DNA of 64,000 nucleotides. Source: Conchocele bisecta. Its lineage: Eukaryota; Mollusca; Bivalvia; Lucinida; Thyasiridae. Numbering within the stretch: the stretch's first letter is position 1; each line of letters starts with the position of its first letter. Shown piece after piece: positions 19,868-30,946 of this stretch. Under the pieces are notes generated by a model that searched no databases, had not been told where the DNA came from, and saw only the letters and a program-made list of their open reading frames with translations. The position numbers and the translations under genes were made by a program. The stretch spans positions 78,238,447-78,302,446 of the forward strand of contig CM055265.1 in the NCBI GenBank assembly GCA_029237695.1, read 5' to 3'.

Positions 19868-20040
19868 GGAGATCACCACGATGGTGGGAGTAGTTACCTG
19901 GAATCGCGCGGCAGGTCGGCGAGTCACAGGTGAGGTGTCATTACCATATACACCACTTACCTGCCGGGATGATCACACGCGCTTAGAGCCTGGGCTGTCG
20001 TGGGCAAAATTACACACGTGGCTGTGAGATAATGTGGGGG
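19868..20040. other. CAGGT-box cluster, possible regulatory DNA
   Basis: Four or more CAGGT/ACCTG words lie within about 90 bases (TTACCTGG, GGCAGGTCGG, CACAGGTGAGG, TTACCTGCCGG). GC content is clearly above the flanks. No repeat family is recognised. A binding cluster for a CAGGT-reading factor is an inference. Confidence 0.3.
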
Positions 20041-20121
20041 CGACGATCTGACAAAATCAGGCTGGCTTCATTTGATTGGGAGAATGTGAGGGGGGTGCAG
20101 TGTTGTACATTGTAACTACAG

Positions 20122-20185
20122 TCTGTTTCATGAAACCTGCCCACATTTCACGGGTATATAAACAATGGAAAAATAATGGGATTAA
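20122..20185. repeat. Family L arm fragment
   Basis: CAGTCTGTTTCATGAAACCT then GGGTATATAAACAATGG resembles one terminus of the 23677 element. Confidence 0.35.
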
Positions 20186-20715
20186 TTTGAAGCTGGCTAA
20201 TTATCTAACATGTAGCAGGCTCATTTGCATATTTATTACACTAGTGTATTATGATTTTTATGACACTGTTATTAAACTGTGAAAGCTCATTTTATTCAAT
20301 AAAATATAACTTCTTTTTTTTAATTTCATTTTTTGCTGTTAAAATGCAAAAATAAATCTGTGACATGTTGTAATACCGGTAGCTGTAAAAGTTAAATATC
20401 AATGTTTGTACATAAATGTTATGACACTAATTGGACATGTAAATTTACCAACATAATAGACAACCTCAAAGGAAACTAATCTTATCTCTAAAGTGCTCAT
20501 AAAACAGCAACTTCTAAGCAAAATAGATAGTATTTTATTACGATTTTATGATTTAAACTGTTCATCCAATCCTATCATACAGACCAACGGCTGAGTAAGT
20601 TACATTGCTACATTTACGAACCCTCGTCTGGTCAGCTGCAGTATTTGTCATTTTCAAGATTTTGAAAAAAAATTAACTTAATAATCATTGAATTTATGAC
20701 ATGATGTCGGACTTA
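20186..20715. other. Unassigned AT-rich stretch
   Basis: No gene or named repeat. An octamer-like CATTTGCATAT is at about 20222. Confidence 0.3.
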
Positions 20716-20936
20716 GACATACCGTATTTATTCTAATAAACACCCCCGGGGCGATGCAATTTGTGGGGATCAAAACATGGAAAATAGGATCACAATATGT
20801 TATTTTCACCTACAAAAGCCATTTAAAACGATGTTTTAAATGGCTTTTGTATGTGAAAATAACATAATTAGAATGCAAATATGTGAGGGCGGTTACTATT
20901 AGAGAGGCGGGGCTACTATTAGAATAAATACGGTAA
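20716..20936. repeat. Family K palindromic element
   Basis: CGTATTTATTCTAATAAACA and its partner ATTAGAATAAATACGGTA bound it. The core hairpin is AAAGCCATTTAAAACG with its complement. A second copy lies at 62103. Confidence 0.75.
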
Positions 20937-21756
20937 TTGACCACAGATAAATGGATGGGTGATTGGATGTATGGACTTCAAAAGCAAAACATTATTCGCA
21001 ATTGCTAATGCTTAGGGCGAATAAAAAGACCTAGGAATTTATTCTATTGGTCACCGTGCGACAATCACAGCAAAGCATACAAACGTCACTCATCACAGAT
21101 AATCACGTTATAAGTTGGTAGGATTTGCCCACTGTCACGGGCGATACATTGTACATCAATCACGGCTTAAACTGGCCATAAGCCTGGGTATTGGGTGTCA
21201 GACCACGGCGGGCGGCCGCTTTATGGTCATTTACCCTCCAGCCGCCCACACACTGCCCCATCCCACTGAACACTCCATGTCACTGCAGGTGCTTGCAGAA
21301 AACAATCACCCGTGTGATGCAGATGCAAGACAGTGATGCATGAGTCAAGCAGTTATTGCATATCGCATAATCGCCCATTGTGTTCTAATGACGGGTCAAC
21401 GGTGATTACATCGCACCCGGAACACCGGGTACAATGGGCAGCCGTATCGCGCGCGTGACCCCCTTCACATCGATAATTCCTGTTTTAACCTCAGGCGCAA
21501 TAAGACAGTACGGTCGTGTGCAGGGATGTAATGACCCGATGACCACCATCATTGCAGCTTCACCCTCAGTCAGTCAAGCATATTGATAAAAGAAATTACG
21601 ACCATCCGTTGTCACTGACACGACTTAGCGTAATTCGCATAATTATTGCCTGCTATTCGCTAACATTTCAGCCACTGACATGCTCTGCCATGTTATCGAG
21701 CAGAATAAAATGGGCCTTATTGAATATTTGGTCAGTGTAGACCACCTTATTGAATA
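20937..21756. other. Repeat-free CpG-containing island in big intron
   Basis: About 800 bases with no repeat family, no tandem structure and a GC/CpG content above the surroundings. Motif-like words include TGATTACA (about 21413), ATCAATCACGG, GATAATCACG and ATCGATAATTCC. The small + strand ORF at 21115-21336 shows no domain and has no splice context. In a window otherwise filled by transposons such a gap suggests selection against insertion. Enhancer is my guess, not shown. Confidence 0.35.
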
Positions 21757-21758
21757 GT

Positions 21759-22004
21759 TTAACCCTTTCCCCCTAAGTAACTGGAATGGATTTTGATATG
21801 TTAATTTTGCAACCAACCCAACCGTCACAAAATGGTTTTCAGACTAGTCCATTTATGAAAAGGGTGTGTTTTTGTTCTCAAAAATATGAAATTTACTTGC
21901 AAAAAGTGCAGATCCTGATGAGATGGCTCGTCACGAGCCGGCTCATCTGGATCTACACTGTTTGCCAATACCACTATACAGGCCTGTGGTGTTGAAAGGG
22001 TTAT
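21759..22004. repeat. TTAA-flanked MITE, family B
   Basis: TTAACCCTTTCCCCCTAAGT to GTTGAAAGGGTTA, with the good core GATGGCTCGTCACGAGCCGG. Confidence 0.75.
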
Positions 22005-22109
22005 TGAATATTTTGATCGGTGTAGATCTCAATCCCTGGGGATTGCGAACGACAAGAAATGATACTATGGATCCTCTCAAAACACCATTTACATTTAAAA
22101 CTTTAGAGG

Positions 22110-22338
22110 TACAGTAAAACCTCTCTAATCCGGACACATTGGGAGGTCCCCAGGGTGTCCGGCTGAGAGAGGTTTCACTGTAAATCAGGCATTTGGTTAT
22201 TCTGAGCCTTAGTTGTGTGCTTTGCGATGGCGAACAGACATTATCACCAGAGATAAATGACCAAGAAACTCATAAAATATAAGATCACAGGTGTTTTCTT
22301 GATGTCCGGTTTAGAGAGGTTCTACGGTACTTCAATGC
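22110..22338. repeat. Family G (pogo/Tigger-like) element
   Basis: ACAGTAAAACCTCTCTAATC and the return GGCTGAGAGAGGTTTCACTG form one hairpin. A second arm ends GGTTTAGAGAGGTTC. Similar to 49427-49645 along its whole length. Confidence 0.65.
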
Positions 22339-22516
22339 ATTAAATTTTGCCGTAGCTTCGACTGCAATTTATCTGTAATTTATTATGCATGTTTATGATT
22401 ACAAAGCACACAAAAGCATCTTGCAGTGCTCAGATACTACAATTAAAGTGAGACATCTCTAAACCGGACACCCTGGGTACCTCTCAGGGTGTCCAGTTTG
22501 GAGAAGTTCCACTGTA
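22339..22516. repeat. Family G element, second unit
   Basis: ATTACAAAGCACACAAAAGC, CATCTCTAAACCGGACACCC and its complement ending GAAGTTCCACTGTAC. Confidence 0.6.
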
Positions 22517-22829
22517 CATGAACTAAAAGCCGATGAAACTGTGTGAAGACATAGTCCATTCGGAACAAGGACGTCTGGTGGTACAAATTATAAATGCAAT
22601 AATCCCAATTCTTTGGCCCACCACATTACAAATGACCACTAACAAGATATGAAAAGCTGCATCTTGTGTTGGCAAAATAAATACATTTCAGCCTAATTTA
22701 TTTATAATAAAACAAAATAAATACATTTCAGCTTTTCCATATAGAGCTGATAGGATGGGCTAACTTATGGGCAGCCAATTTCCCCACCCATGGAATACTG
22801 TTGAATTCCACGTCTGGCCCAGGAAGACA
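22517..22829. other. Unassigned stretch
   Basis: A short direct repeat (AAAATAAATACATTTCAGC, twice at about 22674-22732) is the only structure noticed. Confidence 0.35.
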
Positions 22830-23085
22830 TTAACCCTTTCAACACTACAGACCTGTATAGTGATATTGGCAAACAGTGTAGACCCAGATGGGATCATCTG
22901 GAGTTTTCAATTGATGGATTTACATTTATTGAGCATAGGCTGCATATGCAGCCTATGCTCAATAAATATAAATCCGATAATTCCTTACAAGAAAACATTG
23001 TCAATGTGCAATTTTCAGACTATCATAATTTTGCACTTGATTGGTTGCAAAACTAACATATCAAAATCCATTCCAGTTACATAGG
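22830..23085. repeat. Family B MITE with family C inside
   Basis: TTAACCCTTTCAACACTACA and GGCAAACAGTGTAGACCCAG are the left arm. A family C middle part (22909-23039) replaces the core, and GGTTGCAAAACTAACATATC resumes family B. Confidence 0.65.
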
Positions 23086-23500
23086 GACGAAAAGGTCGAT
23101 AGATGCATACAAAGAATGTTGTCTATTATCTCACGAACCATCCCAGCTAACAATGCATGTCCAGTTGACAGTTGCAGTTCTATTTCATGGATGTTTGCCC
23201 GCGGGTATCCGGGTCACGTGACCTTCGCAGTCGGCCAGTCAATGGAGCAATAATTTCCCCATTACCTGTTCAATATGACGACTGTTTCGGATAATTTCAT
23301 TACGGGTCAGTAAGGCAGAAAAAATTAGTGTGATAAGAAAAACAGAAGTGTCAAATGGGCTGACTTGCCCGCATTGACTCTCCAGTCTGTCAGTGTCACG
23401 GGCCTGGGCTGCCATATGTTTTGCAATTAAATTTCTGACAGTGCTGTCATGGGCATAAACACTGATATTTGTTTAGTGCAACGTCTCTGGGATAATGTTA
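23086..23500. other. Repeat-free stretch with CACGTG palindrome
   Basis: No repeat or ORF of note. GGTCACGTGACC at 23212-23223 is a perfect 12-bp palindrome with the core of bHLH-ZIP sites. ATTACCTG, CAATAATTTCC and several CTGTCA/TGACAG words are near. Possible regulatory DNA by inference only. Confidence 0.3.
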
Positions 23501-23535
23501 GGTATGGTAGGGAAATGTTTTAGTTTTCGGGCCTT

Positions 23536-23676
23536 TTATTATCCCCTCATCGATAGACAAAAGGGGATTATAGCGTTACTCCATGTACGTGTGTGCGTAA
23601 CACCTTTCATTTTTCAATAACTTATGAAGAACTTCACCGATTTTGATGATATTTGGCCACAGTGTTTGTCTATAGT
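23536..23676. repeat. Interspersed repeat fragment
   Basis: TATTATCCCCTCATCGATAG and GGGGATTATAGCG, followed by TTCACCGATTTTGATGATAT. Style of a dispersed mollusc repeat; no coding signal. Confidence 0.4.
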
Positions 23677-24243
23677 CTGTTTCACGAAAGCTGCCAAAAT
23701 TTTACGGCTATATAGACAATTCAAAAACAATATTATTTTCGATAATATTAAATTAAAGGAAAATTTAAGAATGAGCCTTCTTTTTATTTCGTGAAATTCG
23801 GTCAAATATTGATTTTATTACGAAAAATTGATTTGTCTATGGGAATTTAACATGGGGGAAAAAGTGGTAAGGAAGTGTGGGAGTAGTCAAAAAACGAAAA
23901 AAATTGGAAATTGACTCCGAAACCTGACTAGATAGCTTGGATATGATCTAACTAAGAAAACAAAAGTTAAATTTTAAAAATCGGTCCAGTATTTCTAAAA
24001 TTCAAAAAGATTTCCCCATGTTAAATCCCCATAGACATCTTCACTCCGTGAAGATGTCTATGGGGATTTAACATGGGGAAATTTTGTTTTCGCAATAAAA
24101 TCAATATTTGACCAAATTTCACGAAATAAAAAGAAGGCTCATTCTTAATTTTTCTTTTAATTTAATATTATCAAAAGAAATCTTGTTTTTGAATTGTTTA
24201 TATAGCCGTAAAATTTGGGCAGCTTTCGTGAAACAGACAGTAA
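23677..24243. repeat. Family L element, long terminal repeats
   Basis: About 565 bases. The left arm runs from TCTGTTTCACGAAAGCTGCC and the right arm returns to it, each about 155 bases. An inner palindrome holds GATTTAACATGGGG words and a TTCACTCCGTGAA turn at about 24039. The GTTTCAC terminus resembles families C and D. Confidence 0.7.
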
Positions 24244-24845
24244 GCATGATGCTTTGTTTGGCGTACGACCCACGTCCAACCACCCAATGACAAGGTCACT
24301 GAGGAATTATGTTCACCTTATTTGTTAGGCAAATGCGTGAAAGTTGTTTTGTTTATTCAACTTATTTGTTATCAAGGCTTCTAGCGAGGGGATTAGCTTA
24401 GTGATAATGATAATGCTGGATCTGCCCCTGGTGTAATTTTGGCTTATTTAGAAGTGTAACATGTAGAGAATGGCTATTTTCCTTTAGCATTGCCAGTAGT
24501 ATGCATGCAGAGTGAATGAAGTTGCAGTGATATTAAGATTTAGTGGTGTTGGAAACTACATTTACACAAATTTCAAGTGATATAACAAATTGATTCTTGT
24601 TGTGTTGTAATTATTCAACACTACTTCTTGCAATAGCGAAGTCAGTGCATCTTTTCTTGCAATGGTTAAAACAGGAACAATTACCTTGCAGTCGCCTCAT
24701 ATTGACTTGTTAAAATGTCAATTAAAACATCTTTATTACTTAACAGTAATGTCATTAGTGGGAGATGGAGTCACCCTTCTGCATGGCATATCCATTGAAA
24801 TTGGAGAAAATCCCGATTAGTGGTTTGATGGACGAATGATAAATT
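24244..24845. other. Unassigned stretch
   Basis: No gene or named repeat recognised. Confidence 0.3.
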
Positions 24846-25135
24846 ATAAAAAACTGGAATGTGTCCATATGTGACACGGCATGCGATTTTGTACCTAAGA
24901 ACATGTGTGATTTTCATGAAATGTATTTACAGAAAATGCGATATTTTCTGTAAATGAAGTCGAAAGATGACGAAATTGTCATAGCAAATGCGGAATACTA
25001 TTCCGCATTTGCTATGACAATTTCGTCATCTTTCGACATCATTTAGGGGAAATATTGTAAATTTTGTAAATATTTTTCATGAGATATCGCACATGTTCTT
25101 AGGGACAAAATCGCATGGCGTGTCTCATATGGGGT
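24846..25135. repeat. Long palindrome, unnamed family
   Basis: Outer arms ATGTGACACGGCATGCGATT and the near complement AATCGCATGGCGTGTCTCAT. The inner arms GACGAAATTGTCATAGCAAA pair perfectly around GGAATACTATTCC. A related fragment is at about 43570. Confidence 0.7.
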
Positions 25136-25540
25136 TATCACCTGGTAAAATGACCTTGTGATCTTTGTTTCCACCTTAGTCACAGATCAGTCGGAAAAAG
25201 CACAAGCCTTAAGCTTTTCAGGATCCTGGATTGTTCGCGATTCCATCAGTGATATCTCTATTCCTGCTCTGATTATAGAAAAGATACAGATGGTGCTTGC
25301 ACAGTACATGTGTGCCATTTGATCAAGAACTACACTGTTTTGTATATTTTGATACAACATTTTTTTGCCAGGCTGACATATTATACCATGAATGTGTCTG
25401 TAGTAATCGGCAGGCATCACATCTGTTACATCTGTCACTCAGGTGAATTAAAAATATGTGCTGATAAAAATGGTCAAAGTGTCTTTGCAACTAGACTGGA
25501 GAATCAGATCAGACTGCGCATCAGGGTCTAGCACTGGTCG
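25136..25540. other. Unassigned stretch, faint family E traces
   Basis: CAGGATCCTG, GTGCCATTTGATCAAGAACT and GAATCAGATCAGACTGCGCA suggest a very old family E copy. No gene. Confidence 0.3.
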
Positions 25541-25748
25541 TTAACCCTTTCAACACCAAGTAACTTAATAGGATGTTCCATGCCAATGTTTCACGCTATT
25601 CCATTTATAAAAAGGGGATATTTTTTGTTCTCAAAAATATGAAAATTACTTTCAAACAGTGCAGATCCTGATGAGACGGCTCATTACGAGCCGGCTCATC
25701 TGGATCTGCACTGTTTGTATATAGCGGGCTTTCGGGTTCAAAGGGTTA
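25541..25748. repeat. TTAA-flanked MITE, family B
   Basis: TTAACCCTTTCAACACCAAG to GTTCAAAGGGTTAA, core GACGGCTCATTACGAGCCGG. Confidence 0.8.
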
Positions 25749-25754
25749 ACAGTA

Positions 25755-25994
25755 TTAACCCTTTCAACACCAAGTAACTTAATAGGATGTTCCATGCCAA
25801 TGTTTCACGCTATTTCATTAATTTTGTTCATTCAAATTATCCCATTCTTCTAAAAGGGTAATCTGTACGACGTTTAAAATTATTAACAAACAGTGGAGAT
25901 CCTGATGAGGCGGCTCGTTACGAGCCGGCTCATCTGGATCTGCACTGTTTGCAAACATTGTCTCTATAGAGGTATGTGGTGTTGAAAGGGTTAA
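25755..25994. repeat. TTAA-flanked MITE, family B, young copy
   Basis: 240 bases from TTAA to TTAA. It differs from the copy at 56151-56390 at only about two positions (GAGGCGGC against GAGACGGC, GGTATG against GGTCTG). The left arm is also shared with its neighbour at 25541. Confidence 0.85.
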
Positions 25995-26218
25995 TAATAC
26001 AATGCAGCCTTCTGATTGGTTATGAGGAACAACATAGGTATGTGGGCAGTCAATCAGGATTGTGGTAACTGGTTCAAATCTCAATTTTATAGTCTTTTTT
26101 TGTCATGACGTGTTACATATCAGATAATCACCACTGACTGAAAAAGAAACTGTCCATGATGTGCCACAAATGTAGATTCTGATACCCATGCCCTGTTATA
26201 TGATGGTAGGTGGTGGTA

Positions 26219-26468
26219 TTAACCCTTAGACCGCTACACACAACAATTGTCGTCTGCTGTTGCTTTTATATCTTGTCTTATTTCTCAATAAAAATATGGT
26301 TCGACAGCACTTCAGAATCATTTCCAATGGAAATGATTCTCAAGTGCTGTCAAACCATGTTGTAAATTATTCTAAAGTGCTGTCAAAGCATGTTTTCGAT
26401 GATAAAACTGGAAAATAGAAAATAAACAGTAGACGACAACAAAATTAAGATAGCGGTGTAAGGGTTAA
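26219..26468. repeat. TTAA-flanked MITE, family A
   Basis: TTAACCCTTAGACCGCTACA to AGCGGTGTAAGGGTTAA; the two terminal repeats are still well paired. Confidence 0.8.
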
Positions 26469-26530
26469 AGCAGAATTCCATGTCTCATCATGTATAGCAA
26501 ATAGTATCGGCCCTGATCAGACTGCGCTAC

Positions 26531-26672
26531 TGGAGGCCGCTTCACTAAACTTCCTACAACTAAAATGTTTGTAAGTGCAAAATTATGATAGTCTGTAAAT
26601 TTCACATTAACAATGTTTTCTTGTAAATAATTGTTGGATTTACATTTTTTGAGCATAGGCTGCATATGCTTT
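26531..26672. repeat. Family C half element
   Basis: GGCCGCTTCACTAAACTTCC to GCATAGGCTGCATATGC. The right arm is missing, the same kind of breakage at the centre as at 921-1055. Confidence 0.6.
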
Positions 26673-26722
26673 TTTAGTCGAGATCCCATATTTAGAACCT
26701 ACCCTCTCTGACAACCTGCAAC

Positions 26723-26936
26723 TTAACCCTGACAATGTTGAATTACAATTTGTCGTCTGCTGTTTGTGTTTTATTTTCCATTTTTCACATCAAAAGCATG
26801 GTTTGTCAGCACTTTAGAATGCTTCCCAATGGAAATGATTCTAAAATGCTACCAAACCATGTTTTTATTTAGAGAAAATACAAATTAAGAAACAACAGCA
26901 GACGACAATTTTTGGTTCCCGCCTTCTCAGGGTTAA
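26723..26936. repeat. TTAA-flanked MITE, family A variant
   Basis: TTAACCCTGACAATGTTGAA to CTTCTCAGGGTTAA with GTCGTCTGCTGTTTG and its complement. Confidence 0.75.
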
Positions 26937-27048
26937 TGATGTTGTAGATACAGAACAAGTTGCTTACCTGTTATAAATGAAAAATACCGGTCTGCAATGT
27001 TTGCCTGTCACATAATCATACAGCATAATAGCAACAATGTAGACCTGT

Positions 27049-27338
27049 AGCCTATTTCACCAACATTGCAAAGTATACTTTTCTAGCAAAGAGGAACCAT
27101 TTATTTTTCCTGAAATGCATTATTTCATATAGAACTAACAAATGCATATATTTCATGATTAAAAGTATGCAGAATTATTATACTGAATTTATTACATTAT
27201 CACAGCCAAATTGGCTGTGATAATGTAATAAATTCAGTATAATAAAAATTAATAAATTTATCCTAAAATTGAAAATTTCTCCCTCAAAGTATACTTTGCT
27301 AGATAAGTATACTTTGCAATGTTGGTGAAACGGGCTAC
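27049..27338. repeat. Family D (PIF/Harbinger-like) MITE
   Basis: TAGCCTATTTCACCAACATT to GGTGAAACGGGCTA, flanked by CTG on both sides. Centre ATCACAGCCAAATTGGCTGT with ATTACATTATCA arms. Its right terminus GCCCGTTTCACCAA is the form closest to family C. Confidence 0.8.
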
Positions 27339-27340
27339 TG

Positions 27341-27828
27341 ATCGGTGTGGATCCAGAAAGAAGGATGCATATTGTATCATATAACAGCCACCGTTAATGA
27401 CACTTGATCTAATGCGTTAAGTATTGACCTCGGATCATTCGCCACAGTGTTTGTATTCAATACGGATTAAATTGAAGGTTATACCCTTTCATATTCATTA
27501 CAATACCTTATTTTTTCTTAAACGTGTCTTTAACGCTGTTGAAAAGAAAGTTATTCTTGCAAACTGTCGGTCGTGTGGAGAAGAGATTCGTTAGCCCTTT
27601 GTAATGAAATTTTGACATTAATTTTTTTCTCACAAGTACCGTTCTAAACTTTATTGTAATCACACACCTTCGCACTCGACATACGTTTTGTTACTGCATC
27701 ACTCTTTCACTGGCGTTGTACTGGACTGGGTTGAGCAACATATGGCTTACTGGGTTTTTATTGCACAAAATGGCCTTTCACTGTGTTTAATAACACAGTC
27801 ATAATACACTAGTTCAATAGATATGTAC
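27341..27828. other. Unassigned stretch
   Basis: No gene. A GATCGGTGTGGATCCAGAAA word at 27338 looks like a family E remnant. Confidence 0.3.
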
Positions 27829-28004
27829 GGAGCCCCGCAGGGGACGTAGAATTCTTTTATATTAATTTGTTCCCACAAAATAACAATTCGTTCCCACAAT
27901 TTAACAATTCGTTCCCATAAATTAACTTAATTCGAGGGAACGAATTGTTAAATTGAGGGAACGAATTAATAAACAAAAATCCATGTCCCCTGCGGGGCTC
28001 CGTA
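27829..28004. repeat. GGAGCCCCGC palindromic element
   Basis: The terminal repeat ACGGAGCCCCGCAGGGGAC is almost perfect at both ends. The inside has several GGGAACGAATTGTTAA words in both orientations. Only one copy in the window. Confidence 0.7.
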
Positions 28005-28095
28005 AGTATGAGACCGCTACAGAAAACATGCTGCGTCATCAGTACAGCTTCAATTAATGCTTCTTGGCTTATGCAATAAATAGAATTTAACATTT

Positions 28096-28220
28096 GATTG
28101 ATTTAATATGATATATTTATTAAATGAGTTTACTGATATATATTTATTAAATGAGTTTACTGATTTCATAGTTTCTTATGAAATCAGTCAACGAGTTCAA
28201 TAAATATCATATTCAATCAT
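28096..28220. repeat. Small AT-rich palindrome with tandem unit
   Basis: ATATTTATTAAATGAGTTTA occurs twice in tandem, then GATTTCATAGTTTC turns into its complement and returns to GAATATGATATTT-like sequence. Confidence 0.5.
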
Positions 28221-28369
28221 TAGATCATCACTCATGTTTTTGTATTTTCTTTATCTCTTTTTAAATGGAAATATATGCTGTTGCCATGTGAACAATTTCG
28301 GTGAACACTAAGGTTGGAAATAAGCAAATATAGGCATCAAGACATGCCAGTTTTAACTTTAACCTTTTC

Positions 28370-28560
28370 ATTTCTAAATATCCAACATTGGATAGTCTCT
28401 GCTATTTTTGTAGCACTTTCGACTCTAAGTAACTGGAATGGATTTTCGACGAATTCAATTGTCACAAATTGATTTTCAGCCTCGTCCATTTATGAAAAAT
28501 GGGTGGCTTTTTTTCTAACATAATTATATGACAATTACTTGCAAAACCTTCATAAAGTCA
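28370..28560. repeat. Family B, very old copy
   Basis: CTAAGTAACTGGAATGGATT and TTTTCAGCCTCGTCCATTTA are readable. Ends and core are lost. Confidence 0.4.
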
Positions 28561-28864
28561 GCTGTGAAACATTGGGGATGGGCAAAAAACATATTTGCAA
28601 CGATAGTTATTTTTCAATATTACAAACATGTTTTTCAATTAACTAAAGTTGATATAGTATTATCATTTCACAACAAAAAATAAAGAAATTTCACAATTGT
28701 TTTTATTGTACTGTATATGTATAGTGAAAATGCAATAGTATATGCCAAGCCAAATTACAGTATATCATATACTTGAATGTGATCAAATTAAACGGTGCAT
28801 TGTTTTTATATGTCATGTATGAATAAAAGCAATTTGCATATCTGAGTCATCATCTGAGACACAG

Positions 28865-29058
28865 TTAACCTTTATTATTCTGAATTAAATTTTATTTTCA
28901 ATATTTCTCGACAAAAACCTGGTTTTGACAGCACATGAGAATCATCTCCAATGGAGATGATTCTCATGTGCTGTCAAAAACCAGTTCTTTGTTAAGAATG
29001 AAAGCAAAAATGAAAAACAGCAGACGGCAATTTCCGTCAACAGCGTAGGAAGGGTTAA
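28865..29058. repeat. TTAA-flanked MITE, family A
   Basis: TTAACCTTTATTATTCTGAA to GCGTAGGAAGGGTTAA; same sub-type as 5666. Confidence 0.75.
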
Positions 29059-29391
29059 GTTCCATCAGCAAAATTATATTAAAGTCCTACTGTGCAAGAG
29101 GACGAAGATCTTCAATTGTTCAAATCTTCAAAAATGCAATAAGGTCCCTTTTCTTAGTCCGGGTGGCCCAAATAATTCATACTATAATCTACCATTATCC
29201 TTACCTTATTCCACAAAGCTGCGAGGGCGGAATAATGCAAAGAAGTGTTACCCATTTATTTACCCACAATGCATTTCTTCCCACACCTGATTGATGATAA
29301 ACGTTCACTATTTGTGTTTTATGTTACTGAATTCTCCATCAATAAAATAAATAGAGGATCTTACATAAGTAGTCATGTAATATGATATTTA
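29059..29391. other. Unassigned stretch
   Basis: No gene or named repeat. Confidence 0.3.
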
Positions 29392-29611
29392 TTAACCCAT
29401 TTCATGCTGAGGATATGCCGTTTTGTTTGTGGAAAATCCTAGATGCTTTCTTTATACGAGCGTAAAAATATATGTCGTGACCACCATTTGAACCGTCTAA
29501 CGAGACGGTTCAAATGAGTTGTCACAACATATACATGTACTTTCATTGAGAAATAACAAAAATAAAAATAAAATATTTTTAAACAATTATACCCGTAAAG
29601 ATGTGGGTTAA
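29392..29611. repeat. TTAA-flanked MITE, family I
   Basis: TTAACCCATTTCATGCTGAG to AAGATGTGGGTTAA. Core TTTGAACCGTCTAACGAGAC with its complement. Confidence 0.8.
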
Positions 29612-30223
29612 TATGATATTTATTTTAAACAAGTTTAGTGATACAAAATGAGACTATGTAAATATGAGGCTGGCAATTGAACTGTGTCTATGCTGGTTAA
29701 ATATAAAAGACACTTTATCTCATGTCTGAAATTTGTATCAGTATGTCTCACTGACCAGTAATGATTTGTTAAGAATGTGAGAAGTGGCCAAAATAACCAT
29801 CCATTTAATAATGTACAATTGCCGCATTTTTGTGTGGGTGGACATTTCAATGACTTAATTTCGGCCAGTATTTTATTAGAGAGTTGTCCAGCTAATTTCA
29901 ATAATAGTGATAGTACTATAGTTCTATGCATGTATGGGAAAACCAGCATATTGTATATAATGTACATGATAACCAGTCAGCACAAAATATGTCTGTAAAT
30001 TCACATATTTTTCTGCGGATTACTCTTGAACAGGTCTCAAATTTACTGATATATTTTTATATTTGTATTTCTGTATTATTTTTGTAGCAACATGTACTTA
30101 CAAAACCTGAGTGCCAACAGTGGCCCAACATATAATAAGACAATTATTGTAATACTTGAAATTGAAACCTATACATATGTTTAGATATACATACAGTATT
30201 GACATTGAAAACATGTTGCCGAT
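29612..30223. other. Unassigned stretch
   Basis: No gene. ORFs on both strands (29635-29998) show no domain and no splice context. Confidence 0.3.
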
Positions 30224-30231
30224 GCCAGCAG

Positions 30232-30599
30232 CAGAGCTCCAGATAAGGTGCGTATTGGCATATTTTACGCAATTATTTTAGCTGAATACGCATTGATTAT
30301 CAAAAGTGGGAGTACAAAATACGCACAGCAATGTGAAAATACGCATTGATTTTCAAATTGAACAGTGAAAATACTATCATAAAGTTGAAAATTCACTTAG
30401 TTGAGCTGCAAAAAGCAAACAGTGTTTGCTTTTTGCAGCTCAAATAAGTGAATGTTTATATTATATTTTGTATCATTTGTTCCCTATTCAGTAATGAAGA
30501 CAATCAATAATTCATAAATTTTGTAAAAGTAAAATACGCAATGATTTTGAAATCAGGGGGTATAGTACGCTTTAGACACAAAGCTTATCTGGAGCTCTG
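30232..30599. repeat. Family M (hAT-like) MITE with 8-bp duplication
   Basis: The ends CAGAGCTCCAGATAAG and CTTATCTGGAGCTCTG are perfect inverted repeats. GCCAGCAG flanks it at 30224-30231 and 30600-30607, an exact 8-bp target duplication. The length of the duplication and CAG(A)G ends are hallmarks of hAT elements. Inner hairpin GAGCTGCAAAAAGCAAACAG with its complement; ATACGCA words are scattered in both arms. Confidence 0.85.
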
Positions 30600-30702
30600 G
30601 CCAGCAGTCCAGCTTCCAAAATACCATTATTCAGAGGTTTGACAAGCAGTCTGGTGGATCAGGGGAGGGTGGAATGAGGTTATTGTCAGTAAGCATTGAA
30701 TA

Positions 30703-30946
30703 TTAACTCTTTGCATGCTAGCGGCGAAAATATCCGCCAAACGAATTAGGAGTGTATGTTTTATTTCTCTCTGTAAATATGTCTTGAAATTTCATTAGTA
30801 TTGAGTCCTCAGGACTCAATTCTAATGAAATTCCAAGACATATTCATGATATTTACGGGGAGAAATACAAGAAAATATGATGAATTTTTGTCCGCTAGTT
30901 TTGAACTATTTATAGCCCACAAGTTTCCCAGCATGCAAAGAGTTAA
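30703..30946. repeat. TTAA-flanked MITE, family H
   Basis: TTAACTCTTTGCATGCTAGC to GCATGCAAAGAGTTAA. Centre GAGTCCTCAGGACTC with TTTCATTAG arms. Confidence 0.8.

Noticed and set aside
29635..29967. 110-codon - strand ORF
   Set aside because: No motif, no splice context, AT-rich; overlaps a similar-length ORF on the other strand.
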